From the NCBI GenBank assembly GCA_006386115.1, contig VFIW01000008.1:248001-312000 (forward strand): a DNA stretch of 64,000 nt, read 5' to 3'. This document shows positions 10,534-21,461 of the stretch, piece after piece. Made by a program: the position numbers and the translations under genes. This stretch comes from Globisporangium splendens (lineage: Eukaryota > Oomycota > Peronosporomycetes > Pythiales > Pythiaceae). The first letter of the stretch is position 1. Every line of letters starts with the position of its first letter. The notes below the pieces were generated by a model. The model was not told where the DNA came from, ran no database searches, and saw only the letters and a program-made list of their open reading frames with translations.

Positions 10534-10924
10534 GGTGGTGATTGGAGGACGGAGAGGTGATTTGAAGAGGAGGGTTGCGACTGAAGCAAGCGGTGTGCAC
10601 TCGACGGCAAATTCAGGAATGACTTCCACACTCACGGACGCGAGAGCGGAATGGCATTGTTGGGTTCTGCTGTGGATCATCGGGGAGGCTTTTGATTACA
10701 GCGCGTCATACTCGCGGTGTCAACGGTTTGGTGTGCAAAAAAGAGCCTTCAAGGCATCATCATCGCCAGTCGCAATAGATTGCGGAAAATCCGCAGATCC
10801 CATTGGCCAAAGCGGTTGCACTGATTGCATCAACCAGCAACATCTACATGATAGAGAGAGCGAGAGAGAATGTGTGTGTGAGAGAGAGAAGATAATTCTA
10901 TTTAACTTATGATCTACATATACT

Positions 10925-12208
10925 TTAAGAATTCCTGAGTCTCATTAACACTGCTGAGAGCGAAGTGTTTCTAAGATTTGACGGTGTGGCACCGATATCA
11001 TTGTCGAGTAGAGCTGCGACTTGGGACATAAGAACTTGATCATTTCCCCGCGATTCGTTGGTGAGTATCTTCGCACTCTTGGAGTTCATTGCCATGTTGG
11101 CGAGAAGATCGGTCATTTTGTTTTGTTCTCGTTTTGTGTGATTCCAGGAGATCCACGCAAAGTTGGCGATGATTTGATTTACCCGAACTGCTAGTGGCTG
11201 CAACTTGGTCTGGCGTATTGAGGCGAACCCGTTCTGGGCTGCGATAATCATTTGGCTGTCTCCGAAGACTTCCAACTTGACTTCATAGTGCTGTAGGCAG
11301 TGTGCACTGTATGCCAGGCCATCTTTCAGCGCGCTGTATTCGCACCAATTGTTCGTGACTTCCGGTCCCATGTACGCATAGCCGCATGCTTTGAGTTCCC
11401 ATCGATTGCTACGTTCATTCAGGAAGATGAATGCCCAACCGCTGCCTCCTGGACCTGGGTTGCCGCGTGCACCTCCATCGAAATACAGATGCGCCGTCGC
11501 CCATGCTTCCAGTTGGCGCGACAAGTCTTGTCTCTCCAGTACGCTGAGCAGTTGGCTCAGGCAAGTTGCCTTGATCTTTTCTCCTTTGAGCGTTCTCATC
11601 CGACGAGCCACAGCCCGCACCTGCATCACACACGCTGTCCACACACGCTGGATGCTTTCTTCGATAGTGACGTGTTGCCGTTCATGCACTATTTCCACTC
11701 TCGTTCTCCACAGCAATACTAGGATGCTTGATGTGACGATAAACCACAGTTTCTGTAGTGCTGTCGAGTGTTCCGGAGTAGTGAACCCGAAGTGCTTTTC
11801 CAATTCCCGGAGCAAAGATCGTTGACCTGGCGGGGCTGTGCGGCTGGCAATATGAGGCAGGAAGAGATTGAGTGCTTGCTCCGTCAATGTTCGGCCAATC
11901 CATCGCCCGAGGAACGCCGTCCACGCGGCTTGTGCTCGCTTGCAACTCCAGACTATGTGTGAGATAGTTTCTTTTGTCTCCCCACATCCGGCATTGCTTG
12001 GGCATGCCGAAGACTCGATCCCTCCTGGATGGAACTGGTTGAGCTGCATCGTAGATATCCGGTATGTCGTCCACATCCGATACGGCGTAAGACATCCTCG
12101 TTGTTTCCATAGATCTGCTGGTAGTCGGTACTGCACATGACTGTACCACCGATCAATTTTCGCGACCTCGTTAAGCTTGTCTACGAGTCCTCCGGGACCT
12201 TGATACAA
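10925..12208 (-). pseudogene. LINE-A M1: zinc knuckle and RNase H
   Basis: This 427-codon open stretch starts without a proper ATG and continues the upstream segment in another frame. It contains the CGETKETISHIVWSC knuckle and a complete RNase H: YFDGGARGNPGPGG, CEYSALKDGL, FGDSQMI, and KMTDLLANMAMN. It is almost identical to the + strand piece at 2-1168 and the M2 piece at 17043-18326. Together with the broken upstream frame it is part of a dead element. Confidence 0.85.
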
Positions 12209-12239
12209 CTTGCTGTGCAGCCTCCGTGTTCGCGCTCGG

Positions 12240-13301
12240 TCAATTGTCTTCTGGGTGCTGTTTGGGGGGAGTACGTTCGTGCACCAGCCATGGACAGTGC
12301 GTCGTGAGCGGGTGCGGTTTGAATGTCCACCCTACAGTTTTTATTTCTTCTTCGATCATTGCAACGTCTTGTTGGCAAGTAGCATCCCCGGTCCAGTCGG
12401 TCACTGTCCAGAGAACTCCGTTTGCTTGCCGTTGCATCTGAATGTAGTCCGTGTGGTTCCTCTCCGATACTGGCACCGCGGTGATGGTTCCCATGCCGTT
12501 GCTGATCCACTTGTACTCTCGTTTTGTGTGTTTCCTGCTCCACGGCTCCTGCTGACTGATTAGCTGGTTGCCTGCATCGATTTCCATCTCCGGTGAGCAT
12601 AGAATGATGCTGGTTACGATTTTCCGCAGTGTGGTCATTCGTTTGGACATGAGAGTCGCCGACTTGATTGGTAGCCGCACGGAGAACACTCGCTCCTCTT
12701 CCCGTCTCACGTTGAAGCTGGCCAAATTGCATTCCTTCAGGAAAGAAACCGTTTTGACCGTGTACTGCCCGCCTTGACTGTCGATTATCCAGGGGTTGTC
12801 GTTCCACTGGAAGGATGGCCAGAACGCTCGAGTCTCTTCCGATAGCTGATGTATCGTCTGCTCAGGTTTTCTCCCAAAGTACACACCTACACGTCCGTCT
12901 GATCTCCACTCAAGGTCCACGGTCGGTAGCAAGGATTCCATTTGCCGCTTCAGATTGTCTTTCCACGCGGGATTGCGTCCCTCTGCAGCCATCAGGTCTT
13001 CACCGAGATACTCCCACCCGAGTCTGTGGATATTGTTCGTCTGGTACAGCCTTGTCTGTGCGTGCTGGCTTCGCTCCTTGGGTGAGATCGCGCAGCATCC
13101 CCAGTTTTGACTTTTGTCCTGATGAACCTGTTCATGCCAAGCTTCTGTATACCTGTCTCGCACTCGCTGTAGCCACCGAGTTGTCCGCCGCATCGCTTGT
13201 CGCTTTATTGCCAGAGGTATTGAATAGAGGCCAATACCTCCTTCCTTGACCGGCAGGTAGAGCAGGGAAGGACTCACCTTGTGCCGAGTGTCGATTTCCA
13301 C
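12240..13301 (-). pseudogene. LINE-A M1: region between RT and zinc knuckle
   Basis: This is a 353-codon stretch between the RT thumb and the zinc knuckle. It begins with HKVSPSLLYLPVKEGGIGL, the usual motif after the LINE reverse transcriptase, and ends at TGA 12240-12242. It overlaps the RT fragment (13274-13632) in another frame, and the next segment starts in yet another frame at 12208. M2 has the same breaks, so they predate the duplication. No other domain is recognised in the connection region. Confidence 0.78.
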
Positions 13302-13632
13302 AAAAATTGCTTTTGTAGATTCACTAGCTGGTCCACGACCTTCGCTGGGGGCTTGATGTAGCTGGCAGTGAACAGAATCGACGGTAGCAAGACCGAATTC
13401 AGTAGAAGTACTCTCCCCACCACACTGTTGGAGACTTTGGCTGCGATGATCAATCTAGTTCGGAGATTTTGCAGGCGGTCCTCCCAATTAGCCTGCATGA
13501 TGTTCCCGGTTCCTATTTGGATGCCAAGGTACCTCACCGTCTCTCCATGCTTCAGGATTGGAATACCGTATCTTTGTTCTTGGACTACTGCTGTGTTGAG
13601 ACAGATGTAGCTGCTTTTCGTTGGTTGCATAT
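13274..13632 (-). pseudogene. LINE-A M1: RT C-terminal fragment at the truncation point
   Basis: About 120 codons follow the RT active-site region (YLGIQIG motif, then the LLNSVLLPSILFTASY segment). The sequence begins abruptly at the GA microsatellite next to OYE2b, which is the 5' truncation point shared by all three LINE-A pieces. Open frame continues beyond 13632 into the OYE upstream region, but that part is not LINE. Confidence 0.8.
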
Positions 13633-13970
13633 ATTCTCTCTCGCTCTCTCTATCATGTAGATGTTGCTGGTTGATGCAATCAGTGCAACCGCTTTGGCCA
13701 ATGGGATCTGCGGATTTTCCGCAATCTATTGCGACTGGCGATGATGATGCCTTGAAGGCTCTTTTTTGCACACCAAACCGTTGACACCGCGAGTATGACG
13801 CGCTGTAATCAAAAGCCTCCCCGATGATCCACAGCAGAACCCAACAATGCCATTCCGCTCTCGCGTCCGTGAGTGTGGAAGTCATTCCTGAATTTGCCGT
13901 CGAGTGCACACCGCTTGCTTCAGTCGCAACCCTCCTCTTCAAATCACCTCTCCGTCCTCCAATCACCACC

Positions 13971-15077
13971 ATGGCCACCGCTGGATACCAACTCTTCACG
14001 CCACTCCGACTCGCCAAGGGACTCACGCTCAAGAACCGCGTCGTGCTCGCGCCGATGACACGCTGCCGAGCCGGCGAGGATCGAGTTGCCAATCAACTCA
14101 TCGAACGCTACTACGAGCAGCGCGCTGGTGCCGGACTGCTCGTCACCGAAGCGTCGGCGGTGTCAGCGCAAGGCTACGGATGGCACCACACGCCAGCGCT
14201 CTACACGCATGAGCATATGGAGGGGTGGAAGCGTGTGGTGGACCGCGTGCACGCCAAGAACGGTGCGATCTTCTTTCAGATGTGGCACCTGGGACGTCAA
14301 GGTCACCCATCGTTCAACGAGAAGGGGGAAGTCGTAGCTCCATCTGCTATCCGCTTGGAAGAAGGTACTACTCGAGACGCTAATGTGAACTCCGTCCCCT
14401 TCGAACAGCCTCGTGCACTCGAGACCGACGAGATCCCAGCCATCGTCGAAGATTTCCGTAAGAGTGCGGTGCTTGCGAAGCAAGCAGGTTTCGACGGTGT
14501 TGAGATCCACGGCGGCAACGGCTACTTGGTCGACCAGTTCCTGCAATCCTGCACCAACAAGCGTACCGACAAATACGGCGGCTCATTCGAGAACCGTTCG
14601 CGGTTCCTCCTCGAGATTGTCACCGCTTTGAAGACGGTGTTTGCCTCAGACCGCATCGCTGTGCGTGTTTCGCCAAACGGTGCGTACGGTGGTATGGGCA
14701 GTGAAGACAACTACGAGATGTTCAAGTACGTCTTTGAGAGGCTCAGTGAGCACGATCTGGCGTACCTGGCGATTCTCGATGGTCCAGGCTTTGGCTCCCA
14801 CGACAAGGGTAAACTGCTCACTGCGTTCGACGCCAAGGCCGCGTTCAAGGGAACGGTCATGGCCAACTGCAGCTACACGCGTGACATCGCGGAAGGCGCT
14901 GTGCGCAGCGGCACTGCTGATCTGGTGTCGTTCGGTCGTCCTTTCATCTCGACGCCAGACCTCGCTGAGCGCTTCGAGAACGACTGGCCGTTGAACGATC
15001 CCGCTCCGTTAGACGTCTTCTGGGCCTCGCACCTTGGCGAATCGGGTTATACTGATTTCCCATCTTACAACCCTTAA
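13971..15077 (+). CDS. Old Yellow Enzyme family oxidoreductase, copy OYE2b
   Basis: This intact 368-residue copy ends in SYNP, so by sequence it is an OYE2, yet it occupies the slot taken by OYE1 in the first unit. Private changes include DRIAVRV for DRISVRV and AYGG for AYSG. FMN and substrate motifs are unchanged. The start ATG at 13971 has the same Kozak-like context. A plus-strand AATAAA at 15190-15195, 113 bp after the stop, is a candidate polyadenylation signal. It is convergent with OYE1b over the reversed 467 bp spacer. Confidence 0.92.
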   Translation: MATAGYQLFTPLRLAKGLTLKNRVVLAPMTRCRAGEDRVANQLIERYYEQRAGAGLLVTEASAVSAQGYGWHHTPALYTHEHMEGWKRVVDRVHAKNGAIFFQMWHLGRQGHPSFNEKGEVVAPSAIRLEEGTTRDANVNSVPFEQPRALETDEIPAIVEDFRKSAVLAKQAGFDGVEIHGGNGYLVDQFLQSCTNKRTDKYGGSFENRSRFLLEIVTALKTVFASDRIAVRVSPNGAYGGMGSEDNYEMFKYVFERLSEHDLAYLAILDGPGFGSHDKGKLLTAFDAKAAFKGTVMANCSYTRDIAEGAVRSGTADLVSFGRPFISTPDLAERFENDWPLNDPAPLDVFWASHLGESGYTDFPSYNP

Positions 15078-15544
15078 TGAGTGCTCACATCCTCGAATGC
15101 TTTCGTGTGAAGCCATTCGATTTTTTCCTCATGACTCGCAATGAAAACGCAAGGGCTATGAAAATACGCCACCAAAAACTCAATTCATCAATAAAAAAGG
15201 TGTTTGCACAAATCGGATATTGTTGTTGCTGTGCGAGGACTCATGCCTCACGAGGTATCTCTCTTCTATTCTTATTGCCAATATTCCAACTCCAAGGCGA
15301 CAGGATCTTTGAGTTGTCTTCGTCAGATCGGAGCTGATGTCGAGCACATACTACAGCCACTAGGACAGCAAATGCTGGTTGGGATCAGAGATTTGTGGAG
15401 TATGTCAAAGAAATGGTGATCGCAACAATAACACGAACATGGGACTAAGCGATGTTTTGTATTTGTGCTCAAGTATTTCGCCCCTCTGAGTCAAAGTTGT
15501 GTTCCAAGAAAGAGCAAATGCGGAGAGGTGGTGATCCTTGCACC
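15078..15544. other. Spacer between OYE2b and OYE1b (reverse of 8960-9426)
   Basis: This is the reverse complement of the spacer at 8960-9426 and has the same length. It shows that the OYE pair of this unit is inverted relative to the first unit while the flanking LINE-A copies are not. No gene is seen. Confidence 0.85.
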
Positions 15545-16651
15545 TTAAGCGCTGTGAGATGGGAAATCAGTATAACCCGATTCGCCAAGGTGCGAGGCCC
15601 AGAAGACGTCTAACGGAGCGGGATCGTTCAACGGCCAGTCGTTCTCGAAGCGCTCAGCGAGGTCTGGCGTCGAGATGAAAGGACGACCGAACGACACCAG
15701 ATCAGCAGTGCCGCTGCGCACAGCGCCTTCCGCGATGTCACGCGTGTAGCTGCAGTTGGCCATGACCGTTCCCTTGAACGCGGCCTTGGCGTCGAACGCA
15801 GTGAGCAGTTTACCCTTGTCGTGGGAGCCAAAGCCTGGACCATCGAGAATCGCCAGGTACGCCAGATCGTGCTCACTGAGCCTCTCAAAGACGTACTTGA
15901 ACATCTCGTAGTTGTCTTCACTGCCCATACCACTGTACGCACCGTTTGGCGAAACACGCACAGAGATGCGGTCTGAGGCAAACACCGTCTTCAAAGCGGT
16001 GACAATCTCGAGGAGGAACCGCGAACGGTTCTCGAATGAGCCGCCGTATTTGTCGGTACGCTTGTTGGTGCAGGATTGCAGGAACTGGTCGACCAAGTAG
16101 CCGTTGCCGCCGTGGATCTCAACACCGTCGAAACCTGCTTGCTTCGCAAGCACCGCACTCTTACGGAAATCTTCGACGATGGCTGGGATCTCGTCGGTCT
16201 CGAGTGCACGAGGCTGTTCGAAGGGGACGGAGTTCACATTAGCGTCTCGAGTAGTACCTCCTTCCAAGCGGATAGCAGATGGAGCTACGACTTCCCCCTT
16301 CTCGTTGAACGATGGGTGACCTTGACGTCCCAGGTGCCACATCTGAAAGAAGATCGCACCGTTCTTGGCGTGCACGCGGTCCACCACACGCTTCCACCCC
16401 TCCATATGCTCATGCGTGTAGAGCGCTGGTGTGTGGTGCCATCCGTAGCCTTGCGCTGACACCGCCGACGCTTCGGTGACGAGCAGTCCGGCACCAGCGC
16501 GCTGCTCGTAGTAGCGTTCGATGAGTTGATTGGCAACTCGATCCTCGCCGGCTCGGCAGCGTGTCATCGGCGCGAGCACGACGCGGTTCTTGAGCGTGAG
16601 TCCCTTGGCGAGTCGGAGTGGCGTGAAGAGTTGGTATCCAGCGGTGGCCAT
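15545..16651 (-). CDS. Old Yellow Enzyme family oxidoreductase, copy OYE1b
   Basis: This intact copy ends in SHSA and carries LEGG like OYE1a, so the two variant sites travel together through the inversion. It has 368 residues starting from the ATG at 16651, with all OYE motifs present. Its 5' flank runs into the GA repeat and then the 3' end of LINE-A copy M2. At protein level it looks identical to OYE1a. Confidence 0.92.
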   Translation of the reverse strand: MATAGYQLFTPLRLAKGLTLKNRVVLAPMTRCRAGEDRVANQLIERYYEQRAGAGLLVTEASAVSAQGYGWHHTPALYTHEHMEGWKRVVDRVHAKNGAIFFQMWHLGRQGHPSFNEKGEVVAPSAIRLEGGTTRDANVNSVPFEQPRALETDEIPAIVEDFRKSAVLAKQAGFDGVEIHGGNGYLVDQFLQSCTNKRTDKYGGSFENRSRFLLEIVTALKTVFASDRISVRVSPNGAYSGMGSEDNYEMFKYVFERLSEHDLAYLAILDGPGFGSHDKGKLLTAFDAKAAFKGTVMANCSYTRDIAEGAVRSGTADLVSFGRPFISTPDLAERFENDWPLNDPAPLDVFWASHLGESGYTDFPSHSA

Positions 16652-17042
16652 GGTGGTGATTGGAGGACGGAGAGGTGATTTGAAGAGGAGGGTTGCGACT
16701 GAAGCAAGCGGTGTGCACTCGACGGCAAATTCAGGAATGACTTCCACACTCACGGACGCGAGAGCGGAATGGCATTGTTGGGTTCTGCTGTGGATCATCG
16801 GGGAGGCTTTTGATTACAGCGCGTCATACTCGCGGTGTCAACGGTTTGGTGTGCAAAAAAGAGCCTTCAAGGCATCATCATCGCCAGTCGCAATAGATTG
16901 CGGAAAATCCGCAGATCCCATTGGCCAAAGCGGTTGCACTGATTGCATCAACCAGCAACATCTACATGATAGAGAGAGCGAGAGAGAATGTGTGTGTGAG
17001 AGAGAGAAGATAATTCTATTTAACTTATGATCTACATATACT

Positions 17043-18326
17043 TTAAGAATTCCTGAGTCTCATTAACACTGCTGAGAGCGAAGTGTTTCTAAGATTTGAC
17101 GGTGTGGCACCGATATCATTGTCGAGTAGAGCTGCGACTTGGGACATAAGAACTTGATCATTTCCCCGCGATTCGTTGGTGAGTATCTTCGCACTCTTGG
17201 AGTTCATTGCCATGTTGGCGAGAAGATCGGTCATTTTGTTTTGTTCTCGTTTTGTGTGATTCCAGGAGATCCACGCAAAGTTGGCGATGATTTGATTTAC
17301 CCGAACTGCTAGTGGCTGCAGCTTGGTCTGGCGTATTGAGGAGAACCCGTTCTGGGATGCGATAATCATTTGGCTATCTCCGAAGACTTCCAACTTGACT
17401 TTATAGTGTTGTAGGCAGTGTGCACTGTATGCCAGACCATCTTTCAGTGCGTTGTATTCGCACCAATTGTTCGTGACTTCCGGTCCCATGTACGCATAGC
17501 CGCATGCTTTGAGTTCCCATCGATTGCTACGTTCATTCAGGAAGATGAATGCCCAACCGCTGCCTCCTGGACCTGGGTTGCCGCGTGCACCTCCATCGAA
17601 ATACAGATGCGCCGTCGCCCATGCTTCCAGTTGGCGCGACAAGTCTTGTCTCTCCAGTACGCTGAGCAGTTGGCTCAGGCAGGTTGCGTTGATCTTTTCT
17701 CCTTTGAGCGTTCTCATCCGACGAGCCACAGCCCGCACCTGCATCACACACGCTGTCCACACACGCTGGATGCTTTCTTCGATAGTGACGTGTTGCCGTT
17801 CATGCACTATTTCCACTCTCGTTCTCCACAGCAATACTAGGATGCTTGATGTGACGATAAACCACAGTTTCTGTAGTGCTGTCGAGTGTTCCGGAGTAGT
17901 GAACCCGAAGTGCTTTTCCAATTCCCGGAGCAAAGATCGTTGACCTGGCGGGGCTGTGCGGCTAGCAATGTGAGGTAGGAAGAGATTGAGTGCTTGCTCC
18001 GTCAATGTTCGGCCAATCCATCGCCCGAGGAACGCCGTCCACGCGGCTTGTGCTCGCTTGCAACTCCAGACTATGTGTGAGATAGTTTCTTTTGTCTCCC
18101 CACATCCGGCATTGCTTGGGCACGCCGAAGACTCGATCCCTCCTGGATGGAACTGGTTGAGCTGCATCGTAGAAATCCGGTATGTCGTCCACATCTGATA
18201 TGGCGTAAGACATCCTCGTTGTTTCCATAGATCTGCTGGTAGTCGGTACTGCACATGACTGTACCACCGATCAATTTTCGCGACCTCGTTAAGCTTGTCT
18301 ACGAGTCCTCCGGGACCTTGATACAA
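17043..18326 (-). pseudogene. LINE-A M2: zinc knuckle and RNase H
   Basis: This is the same 427-codon segment as in M1, with scattered substitutions (for example CEYNALKDGL for CEYSALKDGL). The knuckle and RNase H catalytic residues are retained. The SINE now lies just upstream of this segment, between it and the connection region. Confidence 0.84.
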
Positions 18327-18330
18327 CTTG
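18315..18330. repeat. SINE target-site duplication, left copy
   Basis: ACCTTGATACAACTTG occurs here and again at 18581-18596, and only once at the matching place in LINE-A M1. A 16 bp duplication is typical of LINE-type integration. Confidence 0.92.
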
Positions 18331-18580
18331 ATTTTGATTTTGAAGGTGAGGTATATTTAGGTTCATCGTTGTGACCTACAATAGCCGATTATTATTGAAG
18401 AGGTAGGAATTACAGGGCTAGGTCTTATTGCCTCCCATGGGGTCCCACTGGTACCCCTGATTGGGCCCGAAGAACTTCGAATTTCCGCTTGTTGAAAATC
18501 CCGCTCTGAACAGAACTCGAACCCGCAATCAACAGCGTAGAGGTCAGAAGCTTACCCCACTAGAACCGCGCCACCGGTCT
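18331..18580 (-). mobile_element. tRNA-derived SINE with LINE-B tail
   Basis: This 250 bp insertion is flanked by a perfect 16 bp target-site duplication (18315-18330 and 18581-18596), and the uninterrupted site exists in copy M1. Read on the minus strand, the head is tRNA-like, with a box A-like segment at 18557-18573 and a box B (GGTTCGAGTTC) at 18513-18523, the internal promoter of RNA polymerase III. A unique body follows, and then a tail at about 18343-18383 matching the 3' end of LINE-B in roughly 39 of 41 positions. It ends TTCAAAATCAAAAT. It is non-autonomous, and LINE-B is the probable source of its transposition machinery. Confidence 0.88.
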
Positions 18581-18596
18581 ACCTTGATACAACTTG
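18581..18596. repeat. SINE target-site duplication, right copy
   Basis: This is an exact repeat of 18315-18330 on the tRNA-head side of the SINE. Confidence 0.92.
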
Positions 18597-18623
18597 CTGT
18601 GCAGCCTCCGTGTTCGTGCTCAG

Positions 18624-19685
18624 TCAATTGTCTTCTGGGTGCTGTTTGGGGGGAGTACGTTCGTGCACCAGCCATGGACAGTGCGTCGTGAGCGGGTGCG
18701 GTTTGAATGTCCACCCTACAGTTTTTATTTCTTCTTCGATCATTGCAACGTCTTGTTGGCAGGTAGCATCCCCGGTCCAGTCGGTCACTGTCCAGAGAAC
18801 TCCGTTTGCTTGCCGTTGCATCTGAATGTAGTCCGTGTGGCTCCTCTCCGATACTGACACCGCGGTGATGGTTCCCATGCCGTTGCTGATCCACTTGTAC
18901 TCTCGTTTTGTGTGTTTCCTGCTCCACGGCTCCTGCTGACTGATTAGCTGGTTGCCTGCATCGATTTCCATCTCCGGTGAGCATAGAATGATGCTGGTTA
19001 CGATTTTCCGCAGTGTGGTCATTCGTTTGGACATGAGAGTCGCCGACTTGATTGGTAGCCGCACGGAGAACACTCGCTCCTCTTCCCGTCTCACGTTGAA
19101 GCTGGCCAAATTGCATTCCTTCAGGAAAGAAACCGTTTTGACCGTGTACTGCCCGCCTTGACTGTCGATTATCCAGGGGTTGTCGTTCCACTGGAAGGAT
19201 GGCCAGAACGCTCGAGTCTCTTCCGATAGCTGATGTATCGTCTGCTCAGGTTTTCTCCCAAAGTACACACCTACACGTCCGTCTGATCTCCACTCGAGGT
19301 CCACGGTCGGTAGCAAGGATTCCATTTGCCGCTTCAGATTGTCTTTCCACGCGGGATTGCGTCCCTCTGCAGCCACCAGGTCTTCACCGAGATACTCCCA
19401 CCCGAGTCTGTGGATATTGTTCGTCTGGTACAGCCTTGTCTGTGCGTGCTGGCTTCGCTCCTTGGGTGAGATCGCGCAGCATCCTCAGTTTTGACTTTTG
19501 TCCCGATGAACCTGTTCATGCCAAGCTTCTGTATACCTGTCTCGCACTCGCTGTAGCCACCGAGTTGTCCGCCGCATCGCTTGTCGCTTTATTGCCAGAG
19601 GTATTGAATAGAGGCCAATACCTCCTTCCTTGACCGGCAGGTAGAGCAGGGAAGGACTCACCTTGTGCCGAGTGTCGATTTCCAC
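18624..19685 (-). pseudogene. LINE-A M2: connection region with internal stop
   Basis: This is equivalent to 12240-13301 of M1. It is split into 19485-19685 and 18624-19376 by an in-frame TGA at 19485 where M1 has TGG (Trp). The HKVSPSLLYLPVKEGG motif is present at its start. It is a clear pseudogene. Confidence 0.8.
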
Positions 19686-20354
19686 AAAAATTGCTTTTGT
19701 AGATTCACTAGCTGGTCCACGACCTTCGCTGGGGGCTTGATGTAGCTGGCAGTGAACAGAATCGACGGTAGCAAGACCGAATTCAGTAGAAGTACTCTCC
19801 CCACCACACTGTTGGAGACTTTGGCTGCGATGATCAATCTAGTTCGGAGATTTTGCAGGCGGTCCTCCCAATTAGCCTGCATGATGTTCCCGGTTCCTAT
19901 TTGGATGCCAAGGTACCTCACCGTCTCTCCATGCTTCAGGATTGGAATACCGTATCTTTGTTCTTGGACTACTGCTGTGTTGAGACAGATGTAGCTGCTT
20001 TTCGTTGGTTGCATATATTCTCTCTCGCTCTCTCTATCATGTAGATGTTGCTGGTTGATGCAATCAGTGCAACCGCTTTGGCCAATGGGATCTGCGGATT
20101 TTCCGCAATCTATTGCGACTGGCGATGATGATGCCTTGAAGGCTCTTTTTTGCACACCAAACCGTTGACACCGCGAGTATGACGCGCTGTAATCAAAAGC
20201 CTCCCCGATGATCCACAGCAGAACCCAACAATGCCATTCCGCTCTCGCGTCCGTGAGTGTGGAAGTCATTCCTGAATTTGCCGTCGAGTGCACACCGCTT
20301 GCTTCAGTCGCAACCCTCCTCTTCAAATCACCTCTCCGTCCTCCAATCACCACC

Positions 20355-21461
20355 ATGGCCACCGCTGGATACCAACTCTTCACGCCACTCCGACTCGCCA
20401 AGGGACTCACGCTCAAGAACCGCGTCGTGCTCGCGCCGATGACACGCTGCCGAGCCGGCGAGGATCGAGTTGCCAATCAACTCATCGAACGCTACTACGA
20501 GCAGCGCGCTGGTGCCGGACTGCTCGTCACCGAAGCGTCGGCGGTGTCAGCGCAAGGCTACGGATGGCACCACACACCAGCGCTCTACACGCATGAGCAT
20601 ATGGAGGGGTGGAAGCGTGTGGTGGACCGCGTGCACGCCAAGAACGGTGCGATCTTCTTTCAGATGTGGCACCTGGGACGTCAAGGTCACCCATCGTTCA
20701 ACGAGAAGGGGGAAGTCGTAGCTCCATCTGCTATCCGCTTGGAAGAAGGTACTACTCGAGACGCTAATGTGAACTCCGTCCCCTTCGAACAGCCTCGTGC
20801 ACTCGAGACCGACGAGATCCCAGCCATCGTCGAAGATTTCCGTAAGAGTGCGGTGCTTGCGAAGCAAGCAGGTTTCGACGGTGTTGAGATCCACGGCGGC
20901 AACGGCTACTTGGCCGACCAGTTCCTGCAATCCTGCACCAACAAGCGTACCGACAAATACGGCGGCTCATTCGAGAACCGTTCGCGGTTCCTCCTCGAGA
21001 TTGTCACCGCTTTGAAGACGGTGTTTGCCTCAGACCGCATCTCTGTGCGTGTTTCGCCAAACGGTGCGTACAGTGGTATGGGCAGTGAAGACAACTACGA
21101 GATGTTCAAGTACGTCTTTGAGAGGCTCAGTGAGCACGATCTGGCGTACCTGGCGATTCTCGATGGTCCAGGCTTTGGCTCCCACGACAAGGGTAAACTG
21201 CTCACTGCGTTCGACGCCAAGGCCGCGTTCAAGGGAACGGTCATGGCCAACTGCAGCTACACGCGTGACATCGCGGAAGGCGCTGTGCGCAGCGGCACTG
21301 CTGATCTGGTGTCGTTCGGTCGTCCTTTCATCTCGACGCCAGACCTCGCTGAGCGCTTCGAGAACGACTGGCCGTTGAACGATCCCGCTCCGTTAGACGT
21401 CTTCTGGGCCTCGCACCTTGGCGAATCGGGTTATACTGATTTCCCATCTCACAGCGCTTAA
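20355..21461 (+). CDS. Old Yellow Enzyme family oxidoreductase, copy OYE1c
   Basis: This is the fifth copy, intact, with 368 residues and an SHSA end. It combines LEEG (as in OYE2) with the SHSA tail (as in OYE1), which suggests gene conversion among copies. It has a private change in the substrate region, HGGNGYLADQ for HGGNGYLVDQ, adjacent to the catalytic His/Asn. The start ATG at 20355 has the same context. Only about 50 bp of the normal 3' flank remain before LINE-B (-) begins, so its transcript end may be altered. Confidence 0.92.
   Translation: MATAGYQLFTPLRLAKGLTLKNRVVLAPMTRCRAGEDRVANQLIERYYEQRAGAGLLVTEASAVSAQGYGWHHTPALYTHEHMEGWKRVVDRVHAKNGAIFFQMWHLGRQGHPSFNEKGEVVAPSAIRLEEGTTRDANVNSVPFEQPRALETDEIPAIVEDFRKSAVLAKQAGFDGVEIHGGNGYLADQFLQSCTNKRTDKYGGSFENRSRFLLEIVTALKTVFASDRISVRVSPNGAYSGMGSEDNYEMFKYVFERLSEHDLAYLAILDGPGFGSHDKGKLLTAFDAKAAFKGTVMANCSYTRDIAEGAVRSGTADLVSFGRPFISTPDLAERFENDWPLNDPAPLDVFWASHLGESGYTDFPSHSA

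Larger units (their letters stand above)
10871..13632 (-). mobile_element. LINE-A copy M1, 5'-truncated, - strand
   Basis: This 2.76 kb LINE fragment runs from just after the RT catalytic motif to the 3' UTR. It lies between two divergently oriented OYE2 copies, whose upstream sequences are identical up to the GA repeat on each side. Coding segments at 13632-13274, 13301-12240 and 12208-10925 lie in shifting frames, so it is inactive. It carries the empty site (about 12197-12212) that holds a SINE in copy M2. Confidence 0.88.
16989..20016 (-). mobile_element. LINE-A copy M2, - strand, with SINE insertion
   Basis: This is a duplicate of M1 (offset 6,118 bp up to 18330, then 6,384 bp) with the same truncation points. 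It differs by the SINE at 18331-18580 with its target duplication, by a TGG to TGA change at 19485-19487 that splits the connection region, and by a few substitutions. The RT fragment lies at 19658-20016. Confidence 0.88.

Noticed and set aside
10412..10912. 166-codon frame running from inside OYE2a across its upstream region (also 16530-17030, and 272-codon versions at 13274-14092 and 19658-20476)
   Set aside because: It is antisense to the OYE start and reads through the GA repeat into LINE-A. It is a chimera of unrelated sequence.
18505..18580. Stand-alone tRNA gene
   Set aside because: The tRNA-like segment with A and B boxes is the head of a SINE with target duplication and a LINE tail; the cloverleaf is not complete.
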